Shown here one piece after another: positions 1-7,045 of a stretch of 64,000 bases of DNA. A program made the position numbers and the translations under genes. Under the pieces are notes generated by a model. That model did no database searches. It was not told the DNA's origin and worked only from the letters and a program-made list of their open reading frames with translations. Position 1 is the first letter of the stretch. Each line of letters starts with the position of its first letter. The DNA is from Tistlia sp040905785 (lineage in GTDB: Bacteria > Pseudomonadota > Alphaproteobacteria > Kiloniellales > DSM-21159), in the NCBI RefSeq assembly GCF_040905785.1, contig NZ_JBBDQW010000066.1, positions 1 through 64,000 on the forward strand, read 5' to 3'.

Positions 1-134
1 TTCCTCACCGACATCCTCAACGCACCTGCCCGTTAACCTGGACTCGTTGCCGTGGCCCCTGATTGCTAGGGCTGGCCAAACCGCTCTGCCATGCCGTATC
101 ATAGGTGCGTCGACTTCTTCAGAAAGTCGCCGCC

Positions 135-515
135 ATGCGTTCGCTGGCAGTCCTTGCGACCTCGCTTGCAATCGCCGGCCTCCCTGCCGAGGCGGGAGAG
201 CCCTACCGCATAGCCGCCGACGCCGCGGAATGCCTCAGGGCCCGAGCGGACACCTATCTCGCGGAGCCCGACCGCGACGTGTTCCTGATCGTCGTCGCGG
301 GCTGCGAGGACGCGGGCGTCGACGCCTCCTCGCAGTCTATCGCAAGCTCCGGCGTCGACGGGCCCGGCATCGCCGGTGGCACTGGAGAAGACATCATCGT
401 CCTCACGCGCAAGCAGCTCGAATGCCTGCGGGACGCCTATTCCGCGGTCGCCCGGCCGGTACCGGTCGACCTAGTGGCACTCAACTTCTCGTCCTGCCGC
501 CCGGATGACGGATAG
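135..515 (+). CDS. small secreted protein of unknown function
   Basis: Unrecognised protein of 126 residues. The ATG at 135 is preferred over an upstream in-frame start because it opens directly onto a Sec-type signal peptide (MRSLAVLATSLAIAGLPAEA, then GEPYR). The mature part has four cysteines, including AECLRA, VAGCED, LECLRD and the C-terminal SSCRPDDG, which fits a disulfide-stabilised periplasmic protein. It is the first of three genes on this strand; its stop codon lies 11 bases inside the next gene, so the three are probably translated together. The next two encode a membrane protein and a ClpP-like secreted protein, so a shared envelope role is likely, but no specific function can be stated. 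Confidence 0.6.
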   Translation: MRSLAVLATSLAIAGLPAEAGEPYRIAADAAECLRARADTYLAEPDRDVFLIVVAGCEDAGVDASSQSIASSGVDGPGIAGGTGEDIIVLTRKQLECLRDAYSAVARPVPVDLVALNFSSCRPDDG

Positions 516-1074
516 GCCGCACTGGACCGACCGGCCGAGTTGGCGCTCGCTCCGCGCCAGCGCCGAGCTTGCCGGCATAGTCGTGGGACTTCTCGGCCTT
601 CTCTTGCTGTGGCTCGAACTGCGCCACATGGATCGGACGGCGAAGATCGAACGGTCCCTCGCGCTGATCGAGCGGTTTCACGGCGGTGAGGTGGCCAGGG
701 CGCGAGGCGTGCTGGACGACGTCGCCTTCAGCTACAATGCGCGCCTTCGGACGGCGCCGGAGAGTCAGCGTCCCAACGACAAGCAGATCGCGCAGATCGC
801 GGTTGGCGAGATGCTTTCCGAAAGCGCGACCTCCCGCGCCAAGCTATCCGAGCTTCTGCTGGTCACCCGCTTCCTCGACGAGGCGGCGCTGTGCGTCGAG
901 GCCGGTCTGTGCCGCCGCGACATCGTCTGCCAATACCTCACCACCTACGCCAGGGGCCTGTACGCCACGTTCGGGGCCGCGATCGAAGAGTATCGGCGCA
1001 TCAACGACCTGGGCAACCTCGGCCTTGGCGTCGACAGAATGAGGAACTACACATGCGAACCGGCCTTTTCGTAG
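505..1074 (+). CDS. single-pass membrane protein of unknown function
   Basis: Protein of 189 residues with one strong transmembrane helix near residues 22-38 (ELAGIVVGLLGLLLLWLEL), followed by a soluble, mainly helical and charged domain (SLALIERFHGGEVARARGVL and onward). The layout resembles the short bacterial proteins annotated as DUF4760-like, but I do not assign that family firmly. It overlaps the preceding gene by 11 bases and the following gene by 22, so it sits in the middle of a tightly coupled three-gene unit. The topology suggests a cytoplasmic domain held at the inner membrane, close to where the downstream ClpP-like protein is exported. Confidence 0.65.
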   Translation: MTDRPHWTDRPSWRSLRASAELAGIVVGLLGLLLLWLELRHMDRTAKIERSLALIERFHGGEVARARGVLDDVAFSYNARLRTAPESQRPNDKQIAQIAVGEMLSESATSRAKLSELLLVTRFLDEAALCVEAGLCRRDIVCQYLTTYARGLYATFGAAIEEYRRINDLGNLGLGVDRMRNYTCEPAFS

Positions 1075-2552
1075 CGGCGGTCCTTCTGACAGCGTCTCTG
1101 GCGCCCCTGACCCGGGCCGCCGAGTTTTACGAGGCCGAAGCCTTCGCCACCGACTACGTTTCTCCTTTTCCAAAGAGCACCGTCGGCGACTATTTCGCGT
1201 CGGGCTACAAGCCCGGCCTGCCCGCCCTCCGCCACATCCGCATGGAGGGCAGAATCGAGCAAGGCGATGCCGCCAAGCTGGCCCCGTTGCTCCAAGGTGC
1301 CGATCCGTTCGGCAGTATCGTTCTCTCGATGAACTCGCCCGGCGGCAATTTCGAGGCCGGGATCAAACTCGGCGACGCCATCGCACAGGCGAGCGTGATG
1401 ACCTTCGTCGGCCCCGGCGACGAGTGCCTTTCCTCCTGCGCCTTCGCCTTTCTCGGTGGCCAGCAGATGGTGATCCGCGGGGTCCTGACGGCTCCGGCGC
1501 GGGTACTGCACGTCGGCGGCACGCTCGGCCTTCACGCGCCCTCGCTCCCGGGCAAGGTGCCCGCCGCCCTGCTCGAGACAGAGGCCGCCGTGCTGCTGGC
1601 CGACGTCGCCAAGCCAACCCGCGAAAACATACAAGACCTGCAGCGCCGCTCCGGCCCCTGGCAGATCTCGCCGAACCTGCTCTTCGAAATTCTGGGCCGG
1701 GTCGGGGCCAGCGAGTTTCTCTACATCGACCGCTGGCACGAGGCCTACGAGAACGAGATTCTCGTCGTCGCTGACGCGATCCGCCCGCCACCCCACGTCG
1801 GCATGATCGAGGCGCTTCAGGGCTGCTCGCTCGTGCTCGGCACGCTGCTCTGGGAGGCAAACCCGACGGCCGGCGCGCCCTACTACACCGGCGTGCGCGA
1901 CGACTGGCTGCCAGGCGCCGCATTCTTCCGTTTCGGCCTCGGCCAGGCGTTCGACGTCGCGGTCGTCGAAGGCGATGGCGGCCCGGTCTATACGATCACC
2001 CAGGTCATCGGCGGCCGCGGCACTGTCGCCTGCGAGGTGCGGCGCGTCGGCGAGACCTGGACCGCGACTCCGTCGGGCGATCTACCCACCACCTCGGATA
2101 TGGCGCGCCTCCTGAAGGAGGGGGGCGGCTTGGTCCTCAACTCGAAGTCGGCGCTCGGATTCGGCTTGCCCTGGCCGGTAATCGGCGCCTCCGACCTCTA
2201 TGTCCGCGATGCCGAACGCCTGTGGGAGGGCCTTCCGCCCGATATCCTCGCCGCGGCCGACGAGCTCGACCTCTGCGAGGGCGACCAGCAGGCTATCTGG
2301 TCGGTCGTCTGCCGCTTTCCCCTTCTCCAGCGCTCCGTTGCCGTTCTCGACGCCCTCGCCGACGCCGGCCGCGCCGACCTTACCGGCGCTGCCCAGGCCC
2401 GCGCGACCTGGTCGGCGGACATCGAGCGCCTCTGCCGACCGCAAGAAGCCGGCTTCAAGTCACCGATCGCGGAGACGATGGCAGGCTACTGTGGACTTAG
2501 CGTCACTCACGCGCTCATCCGCGAGGGTGCCCACACATGGCTGGCGAAGTGA
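1053..2552 (+). CDS. secreted ClpP/crotonase-fold protein (COG3904-like)
   Basis: Protein of 499 residues. The ATG at 1053 was chosen because it begins a clear signal peptide (MRTGLFVAAVLLTASLAPL, cleavage near TRAAEFY); an in-frame extension to 891 would place it in the middle. Residues about 60-200 carry the ClpP-fold signature: a strand followed by LSMNSPGGNFEAG and then CLSSCAFAFLGG, where Ser127 aligns with the nucleophile of the predicted periplasmic ClpP-like family COG3904. LGLHAP follows as the possible His-containing segment. The C-terminal 250 residues are unfamiliar and hold several cysteines. It overlaps the preceding membrane-protein gene. Likely a periplasmic serine hydrolase or a degenerate relative; activity is inferred only. 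Confidence 0.75.
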   Translation: MRTGLFVAAVLLTASLAPLTRAAEFYEAEAFATDYVSPFPKSTVGDYFASGYKPGLPALRHIRMEGRIEQGDAAKLAPLLQGADPFGSIVLSMNSPGGNFEAGIKLGDAIAQASVMTFVGPGDECLSSCAFAFLGGQQMVIRGVLTAPARVLHVGGTLGLHAPSLPGKVPAALLETEAAVLLADVAKPTRENIQDLQRRSGPWQISPNLLFEILGRVGASEFLYIDRWHEAYENEILVVADAIRPPPHVGMIEALQGCSLVLGTLLWEANPTAGAPYYTGVRDDWLPGAAFFRFGLGQAFDVAVVEGDGGPVYTITQVIGGRGTVACEVRRVGETWTATPSGDLPTTSDMARLLKEGGGLVLNSKSALGFGLPWPVIGASDLYVRDAERLWEGLPPDILAAADELDLCEGDQQAIWSVVCRFPLLQRSVAVLDALADAGRADLTGAAQARATWSADIERLCRPQEAGFKSPIAETMAGYCGLSVTHALIREGAHTWLAK

Positions 2553-3000
2553 TCGCGCGCCGCTGCTTGACGCTTCGCCCGCGACCGCTGTTCGCGCAGC
2601 ACCGCCCGCCCGCGCATAGCGCCGGGATGGGGCCCTGAGCCATCGTAGGGCAGCGCACCCCCGACCACGACTGCGGGCATCCCGCGCGCAACGTGCGATG
2701 CTACACCCTGGACCCCCGCGCGCCGTCCGCTACACTGCCGCGCCATGCTGACCACCGGGCCGCTCAACGACCTCGCCGGCGAGATCGCGGGCGACGGCCG
2801 CCGGCAGGCAGGCCGATGCGATGAGAAAGCCGATAACACCCGCGCGCTTGACCACGAACGCCTCCATCCCGGCGAGCGACCCTAAAGCAGGTCGTCGCAT
2901 GTTAGCAGGAAGCGCGCCATGAACGCTCTCGTAGAGCCAATCATGCAATGCCGGGACCGCCTGATCACGCATCCTCCTGCAGGATGGCCGCGCCAGCGGC
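2553..3000. other. 448-base gap, no gene seen
   Basis: Between the ClpP-like gene and the first PEP-CTERM gene, whose transcription runs toward it. Reading frames here are short and arginine/alanine-rich, as expected from random high-GC sequence. I see no RNA gene, no clear terminator and no copy of the repeats found further on. Confidence 0.5.
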
Positions 3001-3714
3001 TCAGACGCTCCGCCGGCGCCGCAGCCACGCCATGCCGGCCAGTCCCGAGGCCGCGAGCGCGAGCCCGAGCGGCTCCGGGACGGCCACCAGCACGTCCAGC
3101 CGGTTGATGGCCAGGGCGCCCGCGGGCTGCAGCGGGCCCGGCTGGTCCACGAAGAACCTGGCGTAGCTGATGTCGGCAACCTCCGACACCACGCCGACGA
3201 AGGGTGCCGAGTCGTCCTGGGCGTTGCTCGAGGTCCCGGAGAAGTTGGCGGTGAACAGCGGCATGTCCGTCACTGAGAACAGCTCCACGAAGCCGGTAAA
3301 GGGGCCGATCTGATAGTGCGCGTCGATCTGGGCGCCGAAGCCGCTGACCGGGGTGCCGAAGCGCACGATGAAGGTGTCGCTCTGGCTGCCCGCGTCGGTC
3401 AGCAGATGATCCCCCGGCGCGAAGCTGCCGGTGTAGCTGGCGCCTTCGTCGGCGCGCTGCAGTAGCCCCTGTGAGGAGGCGACGCCGATGGTGAGGCCGC
3501 TGACGATGCGCTGGTCCGGCGTCAAGATCAGCGTGCCGTCCGGGCCGAACACGTCCCAGTCGACCGCGATCGTCGGCCCCACGGCGTTGAAGGCGGCTCG
3601 GGAGTCGTACTGGACGTAGGCGGCCCGTGCGGCGTCCGGCGCGAGCAGGGCCGCGATGGGGCTCAGCAGGACGGCGAGAACCGGTGCGCAGACCGGGAAC
3701 AGGTTCTTCCGCAT
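3001..3714 (-). CDS. PEP-CTERM sorting-domain protein
   Basis: Secreted protein of 237 residues. The start at 3714 gives MRKNLFPVCAPVLAVLLSP, a good signal peptide, with AGGGAGAGA just upstream as ribosome site. The C-terminus ends in the exosortase sorting signal: VPEPLGLALAASGLAGMAW, then an arginine cluster (LRRRRSV). In known systems the protein is exported by Sec, cut at the PEP motif by an exosortase and left on the outside, often glycosylated. The body (AYVQYDSRAAFNAVGPTIAV and onward) is beta-rich with no catalytic motif. It is one of six such proteins in the window; unlike the others its sigma-54 motif is not convincing. Its 5' flank is one copy of the 222-bp repeat. Confidence 0.85.
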   Translation of the reverse strand: MRKNLFPVCAPVLAVLLSPIAALLAPDAARAAYVQYDSRAAFNAVGPTIAVDWDVFGPDGTLILTPDQRIVSGLTIGVASSQGLLQRADEGASYTGSFAPGDHLLTDAGSQSDTFIVRFGTPVSGFGAQIDAHYQIGPFTGFVELFSVTDMPLFTANFSGTSSNAQDDSAPFVGVVSEVADISYARFFVDQPGPLQPAGALAINRLDVLVAVPEPLGLALAASGLAGMAWLRRRRSV

Positions 3715-3741
3715 GCTTTCTCTCCCTGGTGACTGCAGTGC

Positions 3742-3963
3742 CGCTTCCAATGCAAGCAAGAAGCAGGCCGCCCCGGCGTCGCCTCATGAGCCGGCTGGCT
3801 GGGCGGTAGACCGCCCGCGCCGTGGGGCGCCACTGTAAGACCAGCGGACGCCGTCGGGGGGGCATCGCCGCCGACATCGTAAAGCAGCCCGACTGCCTCG
3901 GGTGCCCTTGCGCCGGCTGCTGACGCCCTCGCACGGCGACATCCTGGTCGAGCCGCGGCCGCG
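3742..3963. repeat. 222-bp dispersed repeat, copy A
   Basis: Matches 12009-12230 over 222 bases in the same orientation with two differences seen (G/C in the run near 3772, G/A near 3957). It begins 28 bases upstream of the PEP-CTERM gene starting at 3714. The sequence on neither strand gives a recognisable protein. Both copies are followed on the + side by an IS481-like end (4069-4145 and 12291-12336), so the block is probably part of, or carried by, the same mobile unit. Confidence 0.85.
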
Positions 3964-4022
3964 TGGCCCGCGTCCGCGCGGCTGGACCGCCGGCAGTCCG
4001 GCACTGGACCCCGGCAGCGGGT

Positions 4023-4145
4023 CGCCGCCACGAACCGCAGGCGCTCGTCCATCACCGAACACTCCTTCCACGGCATCACGACCTCCTGGCGAGCACGCCT
4101 GCCAGGAGGTGTTACCCATGTGTCCGGTACGATCTGTCACCTATG
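4023..4145 (-). mobile_element. IS481-like left end with first codons of a transposase
   Basis: Bases 4069-4145 are the fullest copy of a repeat seen five times in the window (3 differences over 77 bases against 6743-6819). It holds a 9-bp stem CCTCCTGGC/GCCAGGAGG with a 10-base loop (4082-4109). On the minus strand an ATG at 4076 opens MPWKECSVMDERLRFVA, the usual N-terminus of IS481-family integrase-type transposases, and then the match stops abruptly at about 4023. No catalytic DDE region follows, so this is a truncated and inactive remnant. Family assignment rests on recalled N-terminal similarity. Confidence 0.65.
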
Positions 4146-4167
4146 CTCGACGATCGCCAGTTCCGGC

Positions 4168-4319
4168 GCCAAGGATTGCACGGTGGTGCATGGCCTCGCC
4201 GAGGTGAAGTCCGACCTGCTGGTCTGGCCGTACGGCATCCCCGGCGCGCAGAAGGCGGCGGTCCGGGCCGAGCCCAGGCCGTCAACATCACGGCCAGGAA
4301 ATGCGTCGCACACCCCTAA
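4168..4319 (+). pseudogene. phage head decoration protein fragment (gpD-like)
   Basis: The frame starting near 4168 reads CTVVHGLAEVKSDLLVWPYG followed by IPGAQKAA, which resembles the C-terminal third of lambda-type head decoration proteins (pattern: LVWPxGIxxxQKxxA). The expected ending, NITARKCVAHP then stop at 4317-4319, is in a different frame, so a frameshift separates the two parts. The 5' two thirds of the gene are missing, replaced by the IS481-like end at 4069-4145. The order decoration protein then capsid protein is kept with the next fragment, which strengthens the call. Confidence 0.45.
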
Positions 4320-4332
4320 AAGGAGAGAGACA

Positions 4333-4440
4333 GTGCCTCAGACGATGGACATGCTCAGCAGCGACGCCTTCAACGCGGCCACCATGATCCAAGCGAACGA
4401 TCGCATCGAGGACCGGTTGCTGAGAACCGTCATGTTAGGC
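4333..4440 (+). pseudogene. phage major capsid protein E, N-terminal fragment
   Basis: After AAGGAGAGA at 4320-4328 a GTG at 4333 opens VPQTMDMLSSDAFNAATM, close to the N-terminus of major capsid proteins of the E family (PF03864), which typically begin with a Met-Asp-x-Phe/Leu, Asp-Ala-Phe pattern and a Leu-Thr-x-Ala-Ile-Asn segment. The match ends at about 4440, where the convergent PEP-CTERM gene ends. Only about 36 of an expected 340 or so residues remain, so it cannot make a capsid protein. It is degraded prophage DNA. Confidence 0.45.
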
Positions 4441-5274
4441 GCCCAGCATCTGCCGTCGGCGACGCCGCAGAAGGAGCATGGGCACCACTGCGGTCGCGCT
4501 CAGCATCATGAACCATGAGCCGGGCTCGGGCACGGCCCGCGCCCAGGTCGTGATGCGGAGTTCTCCAGAGACGTACCGCGACTCCCCTGGTGCCAAGCCA
4601 AGACCGTAAATCCAAAGCTCGCTATGGTCTGGCGACTGCGGCGCGCAGTAGAGCGTCGGCGGGTTCCTGTCGTCGACATAGTAGTGGCCGGGAGGGCTAT
4701 CGGTGCGACAGGTATGAAAGTCGCCGATAAAGGCGTCAGGACTGTGCTCCGACGTGTCTCTCAGAGAGCTTTCGAAGAAGGCGATCTCCCGCCCCACGTC
4801 ATTGACGTAGGCGCCTGAGAGGCCGAATGCGCCAGGCGGAAAGGCGCTGTAGAACGTGCTGAAATAGTAGAAACCGATCGTGATGTCGCTGACGTTCGTG
4901 ATCGCCAGAGTGAACTCAATGGCAATGCTGCTTTCGGCGTACCCGACACCGTCCACGATCGACCAGGCATCGATGTGGTAGCTTGCACCCGACGGTCCCA
5001 CCTCCCCGTAGTATTCGGACCCGCTTGTCGCGTCACCGACCTCGCGCTTGTGCTGAGTGACCGCCACGTCCACGAACGACATGGAGAGATAGTCGAAAAC
5101 ATCATGATCGGAGACGTAGTCATCGGGATCGGTGCCGATCTGCGCTACCCAGGGAAAGACGGAGAAGCCGCTGCCATAGACCGCTCCGATCGCGGCCGCG
5201 TGAGTCAGCGGCGCTGCGACCATCAGGGAAGCGGCCGCTGCTAGTGCCGCAACGATCGGGCGCATCCGTTCCAT
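4435..5274 (-). CDS. PEP-CTERM sorting-domain protein
   Basis: Secreted protein of 279 residues. The start at 5274 follows AAGGAGAACGTC and opens a signal peptide (MERMRPIVAALAAAASLMVA, cleavage after APLTHA). The C-terminus carries the exosortase signal VPEPGSWFMMLSATAVVPML then a basic cluster (LRRRRRQM). The body is rich in Tyr, Ser and Asp (for example IGFYYFSTFYSAFPPGAFG) and may be a beta-sandwich; no enzyme motif is seen. A -24/-12 motif lies at 5345-5359. It is divergent from the next PEP-CTERM gene at 5744, with shared palindromes between them, so the two are probably regulated together. Confidence 0.85.
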   Translation of the reverse strand: MERMRPIVAALAAAASLMVAAPLTHAAAIGAVYGSGFSVFPWVAQIGTDPDDYVSDHDVFDYLSMSFVDVAVTQHKREVGDATSGSEYYGEVGPSGASYHIDAWSIVDGVGYAESSIAIEFTLAITNVSDITIGFYYFSTFYSAFPPGAFGLSGAYVNDVGREIAFFESSLRDTSEHSPDAFIGDFHTCRTDSPPGHYYVDDRNPPTLYCAPQSPDHSELWIYGLGLAPGESRYVSGELRITTWARAVPEPGSWFMMLSATAVVPMLLLRRRRRQMLGA

Positions 5275-5344
5275 GACGTTCTCCTTCTCGGCCTCAAGCA
5301 ACTGCTCTGGCCAGAAGGAGCAGCACTTGGGCACCGAGATCTAC

Positions 5345-5359
5345 GCAAGCCGCATGCCA
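5345..5359 (-). promoter_or_regulatory. sigma-54 (-24/-12) promoter
   Basis: On the minus strand the sequence is TGGCATGCGGCTTGC, with the invariant GG and GC doublets ten bases apart and only the last base of TGGCAC changed. It lies about 70 bases before the start codon at 5274. RpoN-dependent expression through PrsK/PrsR is known for PEP-CTERM systems. Confidence 0.6.
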
Positions 5360-5458
5360 GAGAGGAAGTTCTAAGACTTCCAACGTGGTAGGCGGCGCCA
5401 ACAGCGCTGCCGTCAGCCGACGTGCTGAGGCTGTCAAAGTTCTTTGCCAACGGCGCAG

Positions 5459-5536
5459 GCTGCCATCCGGCCGGACGACCGCTTCGTCGACATCGGTGCC
5501 CACTGCGGCCACTACGGCCTGACCGCGGCGTCGCAA
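5459..5536 (+). pseudogene. possible FkbM-type methyltransferase fragment
   Basis: In frame with, but upstream of, the PEP-CTERM start at 5744, the sequence encodes AAIRPDDRFVDIGAHCGHYG followed by LTAA. This resembles SAM-binding motif I of FkbM-family methyltransferases (pattern: PxDxFVDIGAHxGxYxxxAA). Nothing recognisable precedes or follows, so at most it is a remnant of about 26 codons. It could be coincidence; confidence is low. Confidence 0.3.
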
Positions 5537-5541
5537 CTTCC

Positions 5542-5588
5542 GTCAAGCGGACTTGACACCAGGTGCAGGACCGTCAATCCCCTTGACG
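5542..5588. promoter_or_regulatory. paired GTCAA/TTGAC palindromes, possible enhancer site
   Basis: Two inverted repeats, GTCAA-N6-TTGAC at 5542-5557 and CGTCAA-N5-TTGACG at 5572-5588, have centres about 31 bases (three helical turns) apart. They lie between two divergent sigma-54 motifs (5345-5359 and 5652-5667), where an activator such as PrsR would be expected to bind. The role is inferred from position. Confidence 0.45.
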
Positions 5589-5651
5589 CGTGCACTGGGC
5601 TCGTAACGGACGATACCGTTGATTGCATTGACCTTTCAGCCAAGGGCCTCC

Positions 5652-5667
5652 TGGCATCATATTTGCA
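5652..5667 (+). promoter_or_regulatory. sigma-54 (-24/-12) promoter
   Basis: TGGCATCATATTTGCA matches the -24/-12 pattern TGGCAC-N5-TTGCA with a single change. It lies 76 bases before the PEP-CTERM start at 5744 and just downstream of the palindromes at 5542-5588. Confidence 0.65.
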
Positions 5668-5743
5668 GGTGTACGGTCAGTTGACGGTGGCACCCGCCAA
5701 TCCGGCTCTGGTGATGCCAGCGATATCGGAGGAGGATCCGTCC

Positions 5744-6502
5744 ATGACGAAGCGGTCGGCTGCCCTGCTTGGCTTTTTGTCTGCGATGATCGCCACCACC
5801 GTCGTAGCGAGCACGACGGAAGCAAGCGCAACACTCCTCATCACCGACAATTGGCGATATACTACCTCCAATACATCGAGCACCAGCGACGCAAGCGCGT
5901 CCTATTCGCCCCTGACCTTCACGAATCTCGTCGCACCTGACGGCCTCTCGGGCGAGACAAGCGCTACTGCACAAGGCACCGCTACGGCGTTCGAGGACCT
6001 TCTTGGCGGCAACTCGGCGTCCGTCGACTTGGAGTTCACATTCCAGTTCAGTGTCAACAAATCCAAGCCGCTATTCATTGTGCTGCTGGCGGATCAGTTG
6101 ACCGGCTCCCTCTCTCTCCAGGATACAGAGAGTGACCCGGGCGGCGCGAGTTATTTCAGCAACGCGACCCTAGTCAGAACGAACACAAATGCTGTTGTCG
6201 CTAGCCTCCCATCTAGAGTTGGATTAAGGAGAGCAGAAGGAACATCAACCGTTAATGAAAGCGTTCTCTTTGGGAGTAATGTGTTCTCAATCCCAAATGG
6301 GGACTATTCCCTCACAGGCACCCTCAACCTGGATGCGGTCGCCACCGCCGGCGTCGGCGACGACAGAGTGCAGAGCAGCTTCAAGTACCAGGTAAAGATG
6401 CGCTGGGTTGAGGTGCCCGCACCTCCGACCGTGCTTCTGCTACTCGCCGGGCTCGCTGCTCTTCCATTTTGTGCTGGGCGTGCGCGGTGGAGGGCGGCAT
6501 AG
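5744..6502 (+). CDS. PEP-CTERM-like (VPAPP variant) protein
   Basis: Secreted protein of 252 residues. The start at 5744 follows GGAGGAGGAT and gives a signal peptide (MTKRSAALLGFLSAMIATTV, cleavage near TEASA). The C-terminal signal is a variant: VPAPPTVLLLLAGLAALPF, then CAGRARWRA. Ala replaces the Glu of Pro-Glu-Pro, but the hydrophobic stretch and basic tail are kept, as in the VPxPP branch of exosortase substrates. The body is rich in Ser/Thr and Asn (TTSNTSSTSDASASYS), suiting a glycosylated surface protein. Its promoter (5652-5667) and the divergent partner gene at 5274 place it in the same sigma-54 set. Lower GC than its neighbours by eye. Confidence 0.8.
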   Translation: MTKRSAALLGFLSAMIATTVVASTTEASATLLITDNWRYTTSNTSSTSDASASYSPLTFTNLVAPDGLSGETSATAQGTATAFEDLLGGNSASVDLEFTFQFSVNKSKPLFIVLLADQLTGSLSLQDTESDPGGASYFSNATLVRTNTNAVVASLPSRVGLRRAEGTSTVNESVLFGSNVFSIPNGDYSLTGTLNLDAVATAGVGDDRVQSSFKYQVKMRWVEVPAPPTVLLLLAGLAALPFCAGRARWRAA

Positions 6503-6705
6503 CCATGGAGGGTCGCCGCCAGCGCCACTTCGGTGCGAGCCGGACGGTCTCAAGGGCGCCTGCCGCGAGGCCGGACGGCTGCAGCTAGCCCGGCTCTTCG
6601 GGCGCCGCGGTCGCCCCGAGGCTGAGAGAGATGCGATTGCTAGCTAAGGGCAGGCACCTTTGTGACCAGGAAGTCAGAAGGCCGGACACTGCCCCATGTC
6701 TAGGT

Positions 6706-6725
6706 GTTTAGTTTAGTTTAGTTTA
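6706..6725 (+). repeat. four tandem copies of GTTTA
   Basis: Four perfect GTTTA units in a GC-rich context, 17 bases before the IS481-like end at 6743. On the minus strand this is where the IS transposase reading frame would continue in the fuller copy, so the array probably marks a rearrangement junction. Confidence 0.6.
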
Positions 6726-6742
6726 CTACCCATCACGCCTTT

Positions 6743-6819
6743 CACGGCATCACGACCTCCTGGCGAGCATGCCTGCCAGGGGGTGTTACCCATGTGTCCG
6801 GTACGAACTGTCACCTATG
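6743..6819 (-). mobile_element. IS481-like left end, copy 2
   Basis: Differs from 4069-4145 at three of 77 positions and keeps the stem region with one mismatch. The transposase start region on the minus strand is cut after its first two or so codons. No transposase body remains on either side. Confidence 0.6.
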
Positions 6820-7045
6820 TCTTGGGCCGCTCACCCACGAGAAGAGATTCCTTGACTGCGGGCCGCCTGGGCCGCGGGCGGCGCGCGTCCAGCTCAAGCG
6901 AGACGGTCCGCGACGCCGGCAGGTCCACCGTCGCCTGCTCCCCGCCACTCCTTGAGGCTTCCTCTGCCCAGGTCGTTGCATATCGCTACCGTGACGAGCG
7001 CAATCCAAGCTATGAGTACTCGCCTGACCGGCGCGGCCATTGTCG

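Noticed and set aside
3734..3749. Possible sigma-54 site before the PEP-CTERM gene at 3714 (TGGAAGCGGCACTGC on the minus strand)
   Set aside because: Only the GG and GC doublets fit, and the start codon would lie too near the -12 element to leave room for the ribosome site; not counted with the five others.
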